From Accumulibacter jenkinsii (GTDB lineage: Bacteria; Pseudomonadota; Gammaproteobacteria; Burkholderiales; Rhodocyclaceae): a DNA stretch of 64,000 nt. Below are positions 1-9,100 of the stretch, piece after piece. The notes under the pieces are model-generated. The model saw only the letters and a program-made list of their open reading frames with translations, did no database searches and was not told the DNA's origin. Location: positions 62,001 to 126,000 of the forward strand of contig JAZKUF010000006.1 of NCBI GenBank assembly GCA_036625225.1. Direction: 5' to 3'. Position 1 is the stretch's first letter. Every line of letters starts with the position of its first letter. The position numbers were made by a program, and so were the translations under genes.

Positions 1-1076
1 CCGAATTCGGCGCCGGCACCCGGCTCCATGCTCCCGGGCTGACCAGCGATCATTTGCCGCCCTCGCTGGTCGGCCTGCCTGAAGGTTTTACCGAAATCGA
101 TGACGACACGCAGGCTTACTACGCCTACCGCCGTTCCCTGAACGGACAGGAGTTTGTTCTGCTTCGCGACCAGAGCGAATTCGAGGCCCGTGAGCAGATC
201 TTGTTCACGGCGGTTCTGCTCGGCTTTCTGGCCTCGCTGGCGCTGGCCTGGGGAATCGGACGCCTGGTGGTCGGACAGGTGATCGATCCGATCCGCCATC
301 TGGCGCACCGGGTACGCCATCGCGCTCAGTTGCTGCCTCTCGCCCCGGCCCTCGCCCCCGACTATGCGGATGACGAAGTCGGCCAACTCGCGCAGGCCTT
401 TGATGCGGCGTTCGGCCAACTCGGCTGCGTCCTCGAACGTGAGCGGCGCTTCACGAGCGATGTCAGTCACGAATTGCGAACGCCCTTGATGGTCATTGCG
501 ACTTCGAGCGAATTGTTGCAGGAGGCTGAACTGTCCGCACGTCAACGACGTTTGGTCGAACGGATTGATCAGGCGAGCGAAGAGATGCGCGAGTTGGTAC
601 AGACCTTCCTTCTCCTGGCACGAGCGGAATCGGGGAACGCCATCGCCGGGCAGGAGAGCACGCTGCGGCAGGTCGCCGAGGAGCAGGCAGGACGCTGGGC
701 GCCAAAAGTGCAACGCCGGGGACTGCACTTCGAAATGCAGGTTCTGGCTGACGATGACGGCCATTACCACCAGACTTTTCTGCGCGTTGTCATTGGCAAC
801 CTGCTGCGCAATGCCCTCTACTACACCGAGCAGGGCGAAATACGCCTGTCGCTGGAAGCGGGCGGCTTTCGCGTCGAAGACAGCGGCATCGGCATTGCCG
901 ACCAGGACAAGGCGGCGGTTTTTCAGTCCTTCGTCCGGGCGGACAAGACCCGGGGCGACGGGCTGGGCCTCGGGCTGTCACTGGTCAGGCGCATCTGTCA
1001 ACAGGAAGGCTGGACGATTGCCCTCGAAGACCGGGAAGGCGGAGGAAGCGCTTTCAGCGTCCGATTTTCGAGCTGA
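1..1076 (+). CDS. Sensor histidine kinase, 5' end outside window
   Basis: Membrane two-component sensor kinase; autophosphorylates on histidine and passes phosphate to a response regulator that is not in the window. The frame is open to base 3 with no upstream stop, so the N-terminus, including any first membrane helix, lies off the left edge. Visible in order: the end of a periplasmic sensor segment, one membrane helix (about 200-270), a HAMP-like linker, the H-box SHELRTPL (phospho-acceptor His at 468-470), an N-box (NLLRNAL), a G1 box (DSGIGI) and a G2 box (GLGLGLSLV). The short loop without extra domains is typical of EnvZ/PhoQ-like kinases. It sits upstream of a YejM-like envelope sulfatase on the same strand, so an envelope-stress role is plausible but inferred. 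Stop TGA at 1074-1076. Confidence 0.9.
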   Translation, partial: EFGAGTRLHAPGLTSDHLPPSLVGLPEGFTEIDDDTQAYYAYRRSLNGQEFVLLRDQSEFEAREQILFTAVLLGFLASLALAWGIGRLVVGQVIDPIRHLAHRVRHRAQLLPLAPALAPDYADDEVGQLAQAFDAAFGQLGCVLERERRFTSDVSHELRTPLMVIATSSELLQEAELSARQRRLVERIDQASEEMRELVQTFLLLARAESGNAIAGQESTLRQVAEEQAGRWAPKVQRRGLHFEMQVLADDDGHYHQTFLRVVIGNLLRNALYYTEQGEIRLSLEAGGFRVEDSGIGIADQDKAAVFQSFVRADKTRGDGLGLGLSLVRRICQQEGWTIALEDREGGGSAFSVRFSS

Positions 1077-1361
1077 TTTCACATCTTTTTCACTCTCTTT
1101 TGACGAGTTGTTGACCGGCGAGGCATTAAGCTGGGGTGTCGTTCGCGAAGCCGCCTCCTCGCCCTCGCACGCGCAAAAGGGCTTTGCTCGATCCGGGAAC
1201 CCGACACTTTAGCCTCTGCGCTTCGCGGCACGCCACCCGTCCGCGCGCCCTTGCGACCTCTGCCGAACACCTTTGGCCGGTTGGTCTGCCGGCCAGCCCG
1301 GACAAGCTGACGAGCGCAGGACGGCTCGGGAGCGCTGTTCATCACTTTTCGGAAACCCTGC

Positions 1362-3221
1362 ATGCCTGCTGCCACCGTCGACCCTGTCTTGCGGCGCTAC
1401 TTCGTCGTTCTCTACCTCGCCGTCTTTGCCATGATTGCCCTGTTCTGGCCACTGTTGAGCACCCCCGAGCCTGGCGCCAGACTGTTCGTTTTCGCTGCAA
1501 CGGCCGGCTATGCGGCGCTGTACACCCTGCCCGCACTGCTGCTCACGGCGCTGATCGGCCGTCTGCTGCCGCGATGGCGCTGGTCGACCGGTCTTCGCTA
1601 TGGCATCGCTTTCGTCGCTGGCAGCGTGCTCCTGGTCTGCATCTATGCGGATTACCGCCTCTACGAGCTGTACCAGTATCACTTCAATGGGTTCGTCTGG
1701 AATCTGCTGACGACGCCCGGCGGGATTTCGGCGCTCGGCGCCACCGAGGCGACCGAGCGCACGGTGGCCCTGCAGGTCGGCCTGTTCCTGCTCGCCAATG
1801 CCGCTGTTCTTTTCCTGCTGCAGCGCTACGGGCATCGGGGCTGGACTCCATCGCGGTGGGCCATGACCGTGGCCAGTGCGCTGCTGCTCGGCCTCCTGGC
1901 GAGTGAGGAAATGGTGTATGCCTATAGCACCCATGCCGGGCAGGAAAGGTATCTGGCGGCCGCCGAGACCATTCCTTTTCACCTCCATACCGGCGCCAGC
2001 ACCTTGTTCAGAAAACTGGGCATCGAACGTAGCCCGCTCAAGGAACTGCGCCTGGCTGGCGGGACAGTGAATTATCCCGCCAGCCATTTACCGGCGAGGG
2101 CCACGGCAGCGAACCCCAACATCATCATGCTGGTCGGCGAGTCCTTCCGTTGGGACCTCCTGACACCGGAGATCACTCCGAATCTGTGGCGATTTTCCCG
2201 CCAGGCGATGCGCTTCGAGCACCATTACAGTGGCGGCAACCGGACCCGCATGGGGTTGTTCTCGATGTTTTACGGCATTTACGCGCCCTACTGGTTCAGC
2301 TTCGAAAAACAGCGCGTCGCCCCGGCCCTGATGAACTTCCTGCGCGAACACGACTACCAGCTGGCCGTGCATACCAGCCAGAGCTTCGACTATCCGGAAT
2401 TGCGCCAGACAGTCTTCGCCGGGGTAGCAGAAAAATTCCTGCAGGAGTTGCAGACCGGCGAGCCCTGGCGGCGGGACGAGCAGAACATCAGTGACCTGAT
2501 CGACAAGCTCGATCAGCGTGACCCGGGAAAGCCCTTCTACGGCTTCATGTTCTTCGAGTCGACGCACGCGCCCTACAGCTTTCCGGAAGGCAGTGCCTTA
2601 CGTCCCGATTACCTCAGAGAGATGAATTACATCAAGCTCAATCTGCACGAGAACATTGGTGGCATTCATGCCCGCTACGTCAATGCGGCACACCACATCG
2701 ACCAGCAGGTTGGCCGACTCCTCGACCACCTTTCGGCAGAGAAACTGCTCGACCGGACGGTGGTGCTGTTCACCGGTGACCACGGCGAGGAATTCATGGA
2801 AAAGGGCCGCTGGGGCCATGGTCATGGCAACACTTTCCCCGAGGAGCAACTGCGCGTTCCGCTGGTCCTCTGGCTGCCGGGGAAAGCGGCACAGGTCGTC
2901 AGCCATCGGACCTCGCACCTGCAGATTGCGCCCACCCTCCTCGACTATCTGGGCGTTAGCGTCCCCTCGCGCAGCTACAGCTCGGCTGACCCCCTGCTGC
3001 AACCCATGGCCAGTTTCGTGGTCGGCGAGTACGACCACATGGGAATCCTCGATGGCAAACACAAGATCACCTTCCCCTATACCGGCAGCGCCTACTTTCA
3101 CTACAGCGTTTTCGACGCCAACGATCATCCGCTGGCCCGCGAGGACGCCTTGCGCGTTCTCGCTGAGCAGCAGGAGCTGATCGACTCGGTAGTCAGCGAA
3201 AGTCGGCGTTTCGTGCAGTGA
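1362..3221 (+). CDS. YejM/PbgA-like inner-membrane sulfatase-family protein
   Basis: 619 residues: about five hydrophobic helices in the first 190 residues, then a periplasmic alkaline-phosphatase-superfamily sulfatase domain. Metal-site-type motifs are visible: GESFRWDLL (start of the domain), GGNRTRMGLFSMFYG where the nucleophile Thr/Ser normally lies, FFESTHAPY, and FTGDHGEEF followed by GHGHG. The layout matches YejM/PbgA/LapC (lipopolysaccharide control) and more loosely phosphoethanolamine or LTA-synthase enzymes. YejM proteins are often catalytically inactive regulators, so enzymatic activity should not be assumed. It follows the histidine kinase after a 285-base gap in which I see no gene. 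The ATG at 1362 keeps the whole first helix. Confidence 0.82.
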   Translation: MPAATVDPVLRRYFVVLYLAVFAMIALFWPLLSTPEPGARLFVFAATAGYAALYTLPALLLTALIGRLLPRWRWSTGLRYGIAFVAGSVLLVCIYADYRLYELYQYHFNGFVWNLLTTPGGISALGATEATERTVALQVGLFLLANAAVLFLLQRYGHRGWTPSRWAMTVASALLLGLLASEEMVYAYSTHAGQERYLAAAETIPFHLHTGASTLFRKLGIERSPLKELRLAGGTVNYPASHLPARATAANPNIIMLVGESFRWDLLTPEITPNLWRFSRQAMRFEHHYSGGNRTRMGLFSMFYGIYAPYWFSFEKQRVAPALMNFLREHDYQLAVHTSQSFDYPELRQTVFAGVAEKFLQELQTGEPWRRDEQNISDLIDKLDQRDPGKPFYGFMFFESTHAPYSFPEGSALRPDYLREMNYIKLNLHENIGGIHARYVNAAHHIDQQVGRLLDHLSAEKLLDRTVVLFTGDHGEEFMEKGRWGHGHGNTFPEEQLRVPLVLWLPGKAAQVVSHRTSHLQIAPTLLDYLGVSVPSRSYSSADPLLQPMASFVVGEYDHMGILDGKHKITFPYTGSAYFHYSVFDANDHPLAREDALRVLAEQQELIDSVVSESRRFVQ

Positions 3222-3263
3222 AGAGAGCTTGTCGGCGAGGGGGCGGCGGCGCTGCGCGACCGC

Positions 3264-4100
3264 TCAGCGGCCTTCCCACACCGGCTGACTGAATCGCCGC
3301 CGCAGTTCGTCGGGGATCGGCACGATCTGTAGCCGCAGGTACTGGTCGGCAATCCGCTGGTAGGTGCCATCGGCCTGCACCGCCGCGAATGCTTGTGCCC
3401 ACTTCTGCGCCTCGGCGTCGGGCAGGTCTTTCGAGGCGGCAAGATAGATCTCGCTGCTGCGCACGATCTCGCCGAAGTCGAGCGCCTCGAGATTGCCGCC
3501 GATCTCGCGCATGGCATGAATCACCATCAGCCGCGGGGCCAGCCAGGCATCGATCCGACGCTGCTGCATCAGGCGCGCATTCAGCCACTCCTCGGGCTGT
3601 GGCCGGATGCGCGTGAAGCCGCGCTCGCGCAGCAGTGCTTCGGCGCCGGAACGAGCAAGGACCCCGAGCGGGCGGTCCCTGACCTGCTCGAGGCGGGCGA
3701 CGTCGATCCCCTGACCACCGACGAGAATCAGATCGTCGCTGACGATCTTCGCCAGCCAGCGGTATTGATTCTCCCGCTCGGGCGTCCGGGTCAAGGCCAG
3801 AATGCCGATGTTCGGCTGCGTCTGGGCGATCCGCTGTGCTTCGCCCCAGGGCATGAACTCGATCAGGCCGCTGTGACCGACGCGCTTCGCCATTTCGGTC
3901 ACGACTTCGTAGACCAGGCCCTGGTTGACCCCTGGTGTTTCGGCAACGCTCGCCGGCGGCACCTGGAAGGTGTAGGGGGGCAGCTCGGCGGCGAGCAGAC
4001 GCAATTCCTTTGCACTCGCCTGCGCGTGCCCCACATGCGGCAGGAGGGCGAGCGCGGCGGCGAAGAAGAGAATTAGAGTGTCCCTCCGGCAAAACTGCAA
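3264..4100 (-). CDS. Periplasmic solute-binding protein (SBP_bac_3), start replaced by IS end
   Basis: Transporter substrate-binding-like protein of the amino-acid family 3 type (motifs LPPYTFQ, GLVYEVVTEMAKR, a C-terminal QRIADQYLRL). It probably binds a small solute in the periplasm, or acts as an orphan sensor, since no permease or ATPase genes adjoin. The hydrophobic stretch LILFFAAALALLPHVGHAQA is the h/c region of a signal peptide. The chromosomal part stops at 4077; upstream bases belong to the terminal repeat of the IS66 element. The readable N-terminus (a TTG start at 4100, first eight residues) is therefore IS-encoded. The native start, n-region and promoter are lost or displaced, and expression is doubtful. 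Confidence 0.75.
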   Translation of the reverse strand: MQFCRRDTLILFFAAALALLPHVGHAQASAKELRLLAAELPPYTFQVPPASVAETPGVNQGLVYEVVTEMAKRVGHSGLIEFMPWGEAQRIAQTQPNIGILALTRTPERENQYRWLAKIVSDDLILVGGQGIDVARLEQVRDRPLGVLARSGAEALLRERGFTRIRPQPEEWLNARLMQQRRIDAWLAPRLMVIHAMREIGGNLEALDFGEIVRSSEIYLAASKDLPDAEAQKWAQAFAAVQADGTYQRIADQYLRLQIVPIPDELRRRFSQPVWEGR

Positions 4101-4375
4101 AACACCCTGAACAAGGCCGCCGGAAGCCTCCCGCGATCAAATATTTGCACTTTCAGCTGACGTTCCACGCTCAAATCGGGTATGGTGCGGCACATGCACA
4201 CGCCCCCGAGGGACCGACACCGGCAGATTTCCGAAGACGCTCTCGTCTTCATCTGCCCGTCGATCGCCGATCATCCGGCGTCGAGTCGCAAGACCGGGTC
4301 GAAGCCGGGGTGTGAAGGAGGGAACCTGGGCTATTCTCGGGTCAAGGATTGTCGCCCGCGGCGATCAGCACTCGC

Positions 4376-6004
4376 ATGAAGAAGCCGCCCGAACAGGTGG
4401 ATGTCACGCCAGCGCAGATCGACGAACTGCTGGCCCTCGCGAAACCGGTGTTTCCGGCCCCACAGTACGCCCGGCTCAGCCAGATCCTCTCGACCTTTGT
4501 CTTCGTCATGCAGGCCCTGCAGAACACAAAGCTCTCGCTGGCGCGTTTTCGACAGATGGTGTTCGGCGCCCCGACCGAGAGCAAACGCAACCTGCTGAAG
4601 CCGCTCCCCCAGACGGACGAAATACCCGCCGCTGCGGATGCGGCCTCGCCCGGAGAGACCGCGCCAGCCGAAGCGACCCCCCTGCCGCCCCCGAAGCCAG
4701 GCCACGGCCGCAACAGCGCCGCGAAGTATGTCGATTCGCAGGTCATCGAAGTGAAGCTTCCGGGTCTGAAGGCCGGCGATCCCTGCCCGAACTGCGACCA
4801 GGCCAAGGTCTATGCCTCGCCTCCCCGCATCGTCGTCAAAGTGGTCGGCCAGCCCCCGATTGACGCCACGATCTACCGCCTGGAAACCCTGCGCTGCCGG
4901 ATGTGCGAGACCACCTACGTGGCGCCGCTGCCCGAAAGCGTCTGCGCGTCGAAATATGACCCCAGCTGTGCGAGCCTGCTCGCCCAGTTGCGCTACGGCA
5001 GCGGGATGCCGTTCCATCGCATCGAAGTGCTGCAGGCGAGCCTCAACGTGCCGCTGCCGGATTCGACGCAGTGGGACATCCTCTCCCAGGCGGTACCGGC
5101 GCCGCGTGCCGTCTTCGACGAGCTGATTCGCGAGGCCGGACAGGCCGATCTGCTGCACTGCGACGACACGCCGATGAAGATCCTGTCGCTGATCGCCGAG
5201 AGGAAGCAGATCGAAGCCGCCAGCCTGGAAGCGAAGCGCAAGGCGATCAATACTTCCAGCATCGTCGCCGTGCTCGATGAGGGCAAGCACGTAGCGCTGT
5301 ATTTCACCGGTCACCCCCACGCCGGGCAGAACCTCTCGGCGGTCCTCGCGAAGCGGGAGCCGGGGCTGGCGATACCGATGCAGATGAGCGATGCGCTCGC
5401 GAGCAACTTCGTCGGCGAGTTCGCGACGATCATCGGCAAATGCATCGCTCATGGCCGCCGCCGTTTTGTCGATCTGGTGCCGCATTTCCCCGAGCACTGC
5501 CGCTATGTGATCGAGACCCTGGCCCAGGTCTATGCCCACGAGGCGCATTGCCAGGCGAAAGCGATGTCGCCCGACGAGCGCCTGCTCTACCACCAGGAAC
5601 ACAGCGGCCCGCCGATGCAGGCCATGCGTGACTGGATCGGGGATCAGTTCGCGAAGTCGCTCGTCGAGCCGCACAGCAGTCTGGGCAAGGCCCTGACCTA
5701 CCTGAGCAAGCACTGGGACGGCATGACGCTCTTTCTACGCCAGGCCGGCGCCCCCCTGGACAACAACCTCGCCGAAAGGGCACTCAAGCGGGCGATCATG
5801 CATCGCAAGAATTCGATGTTCTACAAGACCCCGAAGGGGGCCGAGGTGGGGGACGTCTACATGAGCCTGATCCATACGTGCGAGCTCTGTCGGGTCAATC
5901 CGTTCGCCTATCTGCAGGCCTTGCACAAAAACGTCAGCCAGGTGCTGGCCCAGGCGGCGCAGTGGCTGCCCTGGAATTACCACAAGCAACTTGCCGCCAC
6001 CTGA
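4376..6004 (+). CDS. tnpC: IS66 transposase TnpC (copy A)
   Basis: Full-length DDE transposase of the IS66 type, 542 residues from ATG 4376 (in-frame TTG at 4349 possible). In order: N-terminal helical leader, a Pro/Ala-rich linker, a four-cysteine zinc finger (CPNC and CRMC), the catalytic core with LLHCDDTPMKIL (first Asp), the IAHGRRRFVDL segment, and LDNNLAERALKRAI with the Glu, then the IS66 C-terminal domain (SLIHTCELC). It differs from copy B mainly by a small indel in the Pro-rich linker. It runs toward tnpB, with only 16 bases between their 3' ends. Confidence 0.92.
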   Translation: MKKPPEQVDVTPAQIDELLALAKPVFPAPQYARLSQILSTFVFVMQALQNTKLSLARFRQMVFGAPTESKRNLLKPLPQTDEIPAAADAASPGETAPAEATPLPPPKPGHGRNSAAKYVDSQVIEVKLPGLKAGDPCPNCDQAKVYASPPRIVVKVVGQPPIDATIYRLETLRCRMCETTYVAPLPESVCASKYDPSCASLLAQLRYGSGMPFHRIEVLQASLNVPLPDSTQWDILSQAVPAPRAVFDELIREAGQADLLHCDDTPMKILSLIAERKQIEAASLEAKRKAINTSSIVAVLDEGKHVALYFTGHPHAGQNLSAVLAKREPGLAIPMQMSDALASNFVGEFATIIGKCIAHGRRRFVDLVPHFPEHCRYVIETLAQVYAHEAHCQAKAMSPDERLLYHQEHSGPPMQAMRDWIGDQFAKSLVEPHSSLGKALTYLSKHWDGMTLFLRQAGAPLDNNLAERALKRAIMHRKNSMFYKTPKGAEVGDVYMSLIHTCELCRVNPFAYLQALHKNVSQVLAQAAQWLPWNYHKQLAAT

Positions 6005-6020
6005 GCCGCCGGCCCAGACC

Positions 6021-6374
6021 CTACGCCGCGAGGCGGCGCCAGGCCGGCGCCGCGCGGGTCCGCGCGGGGTCGCCGGCCATCAGCAGCACCTGCAGCTCGC
6101 AAGCCTGAAGCGGCTGGAGCGGTGCCGTGCCGTCGGGCCAGAAGGCAAACCGTCCGCTTGACAGACGCTTCTGGCAAAGCCAGAAACCCTGGCCGTCGTA
6201 GACGAGGATCTTGATCGCTGTCCGTGCGCGGTTGCGAAAGATGAACAGCCCGCCGCTGAACGGATCGGCCGCCAGGCGCTGCCGGCAGATGCCGGCCAGC
6301 CCATCGATGCCGGCCCGAAAATCGATCGGTTCGACCGCGACCAGGAGACGCATGTGCGGCGTGATCTGGATCAT
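6021..6374 (-). CDS. tnpB: IS66 accessory protein TnpB (copy A)
   Basis: 117-residue IS66 Orf2-type protein, recognised by VDFRAGIDGLA-like wording (here EPIDFRAGIDGLAGIC), DPFSGGLFIFRNR and KILVYDGQGFWLCQKRL. Required in IS66 elements together with TnpA and TnpC, by a mechanism that remains unclear. Its ATG overlaps the tnpA stop by four bases (ATGA), indicating translational coupling. Nearly identical to the copy at 22995-23348. Confidence 0.9.
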   Translation of the reverse strand: MIQITPHMRLLVAVEPIDFRAGIDGLAGICRQRLAADPFSGGLFIFRNRARTAIKILVYDGQGFWLCQKRLSSGRFAFWPDGTAPLQPLQACELQVLLMAGDPARTRAAPAWRRLAA

Positions 6375-6799
6375 GCGGCGCACCAGAAGGCGCTGCACAG
6401 GCCGGCGAGACCGGCCAGGCCCGGGCCATTGAGTTCCACCCGCATCTTTGCGCCGCGCGGGTTCTCGAGTTCTATCGTGCACTCGCAGAGGCGCTGAGCG
6501 ACGGGCTCCCGGGCAGGCGACACCGTCAACTCGACGAACCGGGTTTCATTTCCCGTGGTACCCAGCGCCCCCCCGGCCTGCTCCTGCTGGCGCCGCTTCA
6601 AATTCTTGTAGTCAAGATGCAGTGCCCGCGAGACCCGGTACACACCGTGCTTCCCTGCGAGCCCAATCGCCGCCGACCACAACGCCTGAGGGATGCGATC
6701 GCCACACCCGCGGCCTTCTCGCCAGAGCCTGAATCGCTCCTCTACCTGTTCAAGGCTCTCGCCGTCCCCTGCTGCCGCCACCTTCGCCAGGTCGTCCAT
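6371..6799 (-). CDS. tnpA: IS66 accessory protein TnpA (copy A)
   Basis: 142-residue IS66 Orf1-type protein with an N-terminal helix-turn-helix-like half (IPQALWSAAIGLAGKHGVY) and a C-terminal half ending NGPGLAGLAGLCSAFW. The C-terminal half is almost identical to copy B, whereas roughly the first 70 residues differ at many positions, an abrupt change suggesting recombination between related elements. It is the first gene of the minus-strand tnpA-tnpB pair. Confidence 0.85.
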   Translation of the reverse strand: MDDLAKVAAAGDGESLEQVEERFRLWREGRGCGDRIPQALWSAAIGLAGKHGVYRVSRALHLDYKNLKRRQQEQAGGALGTTGNETRFVELTVSPAREPVAQRLCECTIELENPRGAKMRVELNGPGLAGLAGLCSAFWCAA

Positions 6800-8277
6800 C
6801 TGCTGCTGCTCCTCATCGGGTTGAATTCGCAGCCAACCTTACCAAGGACGTTCAGCGATTTCATGCCATCTTGCCGGAAGGACACGAAAGTGCCGAACAT
6901 GCCGTTGAGGGCGATCACCACCATCATCGACAAGAGCGGGAAAGCGACCGCCACCATGAAGATGTCGAAGTAGGACTGCCGGTGGGTCAGCCCGCAGATG
7001 GCGAGCAGCGTGATCACCGCGCCGTTGTGCGGCAAAGCGTCGAGGCCGCCGGAAGCGAGTGCGGCGACGCGGTGCAGGATCTGCGGGCTGAGGCCGGCCG
7101 CCTGCGCCAGTTCCAGGTATTGCTGCCCGACCGCCTGCAGGGCGATGCTCATGCCGCCCGAGGCCGAGCCGGTGATGCCGGCGAGAACGTTCACGATGAT
7201 CGCGAGCCCGACGACCGGATTGTCGGTCAGCGCCATCAGCCAGTCGCGGATGATCGCAAAAGCTGCCAGACTGGCGATCACCCCTCCGTAGGCGACCTCC
7301 GAACCGACATTGAGAATCGGCAGCATCGATCCGAGGGCGCCGTCGGTCAATGATTGACGCACATTCTGGAAGCGCCTCCAGGTCAGGCCGATGAGCACGA
7401 CACAGGCACAGAGCATGGCGACGATGATCGCCCAGGTGCCGCCGACCGCGGCGGCGGTCGTCTTGCCGTACTTCGCTGCCGCGAGGTACGAGGTGTCGAG
7501 ATTGCCAATGATGTACTTGCTGAAGATGAAGTTGATCACCAGCACCAGGATGACCGGAGTGATCGCGACGGCAAACGAGGGCAGTTCGCCGAGCGGCGCC
7601 GCCGCTGCGGCTGTCGTCGTCGGTAGATCGCTGCCATAGCCTTCGCCGGCAAGGCGCGCGCGCCGGGCGCGCATCATCAGCCACAGGCTGCCGCAGGCGA
7701 ACATGATGACCCCGGCAATGATCCCGAGGCCCGGCGCGGCGAAGGCGTCGGTGTGGAAGAAGGGCATCGGGATGGCGTTCTGGATTGCCGGCGAACCCGG
7801 CAGCGCCGACATCGTGAAGGTGAACGAGCCGAGCGCGATGGTCGCCGGGATCAGCCGTTTCGGCAGGTTGCCCTCGCGAAACATCTGGATGGCGACCGGG
7901 AAGACGGCGAAGGCGACGACGAAGAGCGACACGCCACCATAGGTGAGGACGCCGCAGGCCAGGATGATGGCGATGATGGCGCGCTCCTTGCCGGTCCACT
8001 CGACGATCCGGTGAGCGATCGTCCGCGCACAGCCGGAGTCGTCCATCAGCTTGCCGAAAACGGCACCAAGCAGGAAAAGCGGGAAAAACTTGATCAGGTA
8101 GTTGCCGAGCGCCGGCATGAAAACCTGCGTGTAGGTGGCGAGAATCGGCGCGTCGAAATCACCGAGCAGCAGGCCGACCAGAGCGCACAGCGGCGCGATC
8201 AGGATGACGTTCCAGCCGCGATAGGCAAGAAAGATCAGCAGCAGAAGTGATACCAGGATTCCGAGAATACCCAACAT
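6742..8277 (-). CDS. GntP-family permease, C-terminus fused into IS66
   Basis: Inner-membrane proton-coupled carboxylate transporter of the gluconate (GntP) family, with about a dozen hydrophobic helices and family motifs such as GGVSLFVVAFAVFPVA, LPGSPAIQN and LDALPHNGAVITLL. Substrate unknown. I take ATG 8277, which has a G-rich ribosome site just upstream and matches the usual GntP N-terminus; a GTG at 8346 would add 23 residues. Native sequence ends at 6886 after the final helix (NGMFGTF). The frame then runs 48 codons into the IS66 end, so the original stop is lost but little of the transporter is. Probably still functional, with an IS-encoded tail. Confidence 0.85.
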   Translation of the reverse strand: MLGILGILVSLLLLIFLAYRGWNVILIAPLCALVGLLLGDFDAPILATYTQVFMPALGNYLIKFFPLFLLGAVFGKLMDDSGCARTIAHRIVEWTGKERAIIAIILACGVLTYGGVSLFVVAFAVFPVAIQMFREGNLPKRLIPATIALGSFTFTMSALPGSPAIQNAIPMPFFHTDAFAAPGLGIIAGVIMFACGSLWLMMRARRARLAGEGYGSDLPTTTAAAAAPLGELPSFAVAITPVILVLVINFIFSKYIIGNLDTSYLAAAKYGKTTAAAVGGTWAIIVAMLCACVVLIGLTWRRFQNVRQSLTDGALGSMLPILNVGSEVAYGGVIASLAAFAIIRDWLMALTDNPVVGLAIIVNVLAGITGSASGGMSIALQAVGQQYLELAQAAGLSPQILHRVAALASGGLDALPHNGAVITLLAICGLTHRQSYFDIFMVAVAFPLLSMMVVIALNGMFGTFVSFRQDGMKSLNVLGKVGCEFNPMRSSSRWTTWRRWRQQGTARALNR

Positions 8278-8469
8278 GGCCAGCCCCCCGAAAAAGATGA
8301 AAACGACCTCCTTCGCCCCGGGAACCAGTATGTCGGTTGTTTTCACGCAAAGTCAATTTAAATCACGCTTCCGGCGCGCCCGAAGCGGCTCTTTCGTCAA
8401 TCAGGATGCGCGGGATACTTGCCCGCATATTGGTGTCTCTGCGACATGATGGACGGTCAGGAGACGGCG

Positions 8470-8985
8470 ATGCCGGCAATCAAGTATCGGGTCAGCCTCG
8501 GCGCGACCGAGGTCGAACGGTTGAAATCCTTGCTGCACAAGGGAAAAAGCGCCGCCAGAAAGCAGACGCGGGCGCGCATCCTGCTCAAGGCGGCAGCCGG
8601 ATGTCAGGACAGCCAGATCACCGAGGCGCTGGGCGTCTCTGCCAGCATGGTCGCGCGGGTCCGCCAGCGCTGCGTCGAGGAAGGAGTCGACGCAGCGCTC
8701 GCCGATCGACCCCGGCCGGGAGCTGCACCCAAGCTGAGCGAAAGCCAGTGCGCGCAGGTGATCGCGCTGAGTTCGACGCCGGCGCCCGCAGGGCATGACC
8801 ACTGGACGCTGCGGCTGCTGGCCGAGCAGGTGGTCCGACTGGGGTTTTCGGCGTCGTTCAGCCATGAAGCCGTCCGCCAGCTGCTGAAAAAACACCTCGG
8901 CAGCGCCGCCCCCAGTGGCCGGGTCGAGGCTCCGGGAGGGCACCGGCTTGCTCGCCCCGGTCGCCGACGCAGCTTGACACGCTGA
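8470..8985 (+). pseudogene. IS630-family transposase remnant (N-terminal part)
   Basis: Encodes the helix-turn-helix N-terminal region of an IS630-like transposase: a ~30-residue leader, KQTRARILLKAAAG, a helix-turn-helix (ITEALGVSASMVARVRQRC), a linker (ALADRPRPGAAPKL) and a second winged-helix-like part ending LLKKHLGS. The DDE catalytic domain that should follow is absent; the frame continues only into arginine-rich, non-conserved sequence. I see no clear terminal repeats. A decayed insertion between the permease and the arylsulfatase. Confidence 0.75.
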
Positions 8986-9100
8986 TGACCAGGCGACGAG
9001 GCTACGGTCGGCGTTGACGCAAACGATGGAAGCCAATAATGCAAGATATACCGACCAATGTTGCTATAGTTCAACGCGTATGCATCCAAGGGAGATAACC

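Larger units (their letters stand above)
4078..6885. mobile_element. IS66-family element, copy A (2808 bp)
   Basis: Bounded by imperfect terminal inverted repeats: the left end begins GTGTCCCTCCGGCAAAACTG and the right end, read on the minus strand, begins GTGTCCTTCCGGCAAGATGG. Contains tnpC on the plus strand and tnpA-tnpB on the minus strand, so the genes converge; canonical IS66 elements have all three in one direction. A second copy in opposite orientation is at 22487-25417. The 8-base flanks (gaattaga before, gaaagtgc after) are not a target duplication, nor do they match the flanks of copy B. The left end cuts off the start of a solute-binding protein gene and the right end cuts the end of a GntP permease. 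Confidence 0.9.

Noticed and set aside
1136..1906. Plus-strand frame beginning before the YejM-like gene
   Set aside because: Overlaps the sulfatase-family gene in another frame and has no conserved wording.
9014..9049. Promoter-like TTGACG and AATAAT or GATATA before the arylsulfatase
   Set aside because: The spacing is 15 or 24 bases, neither convincing.
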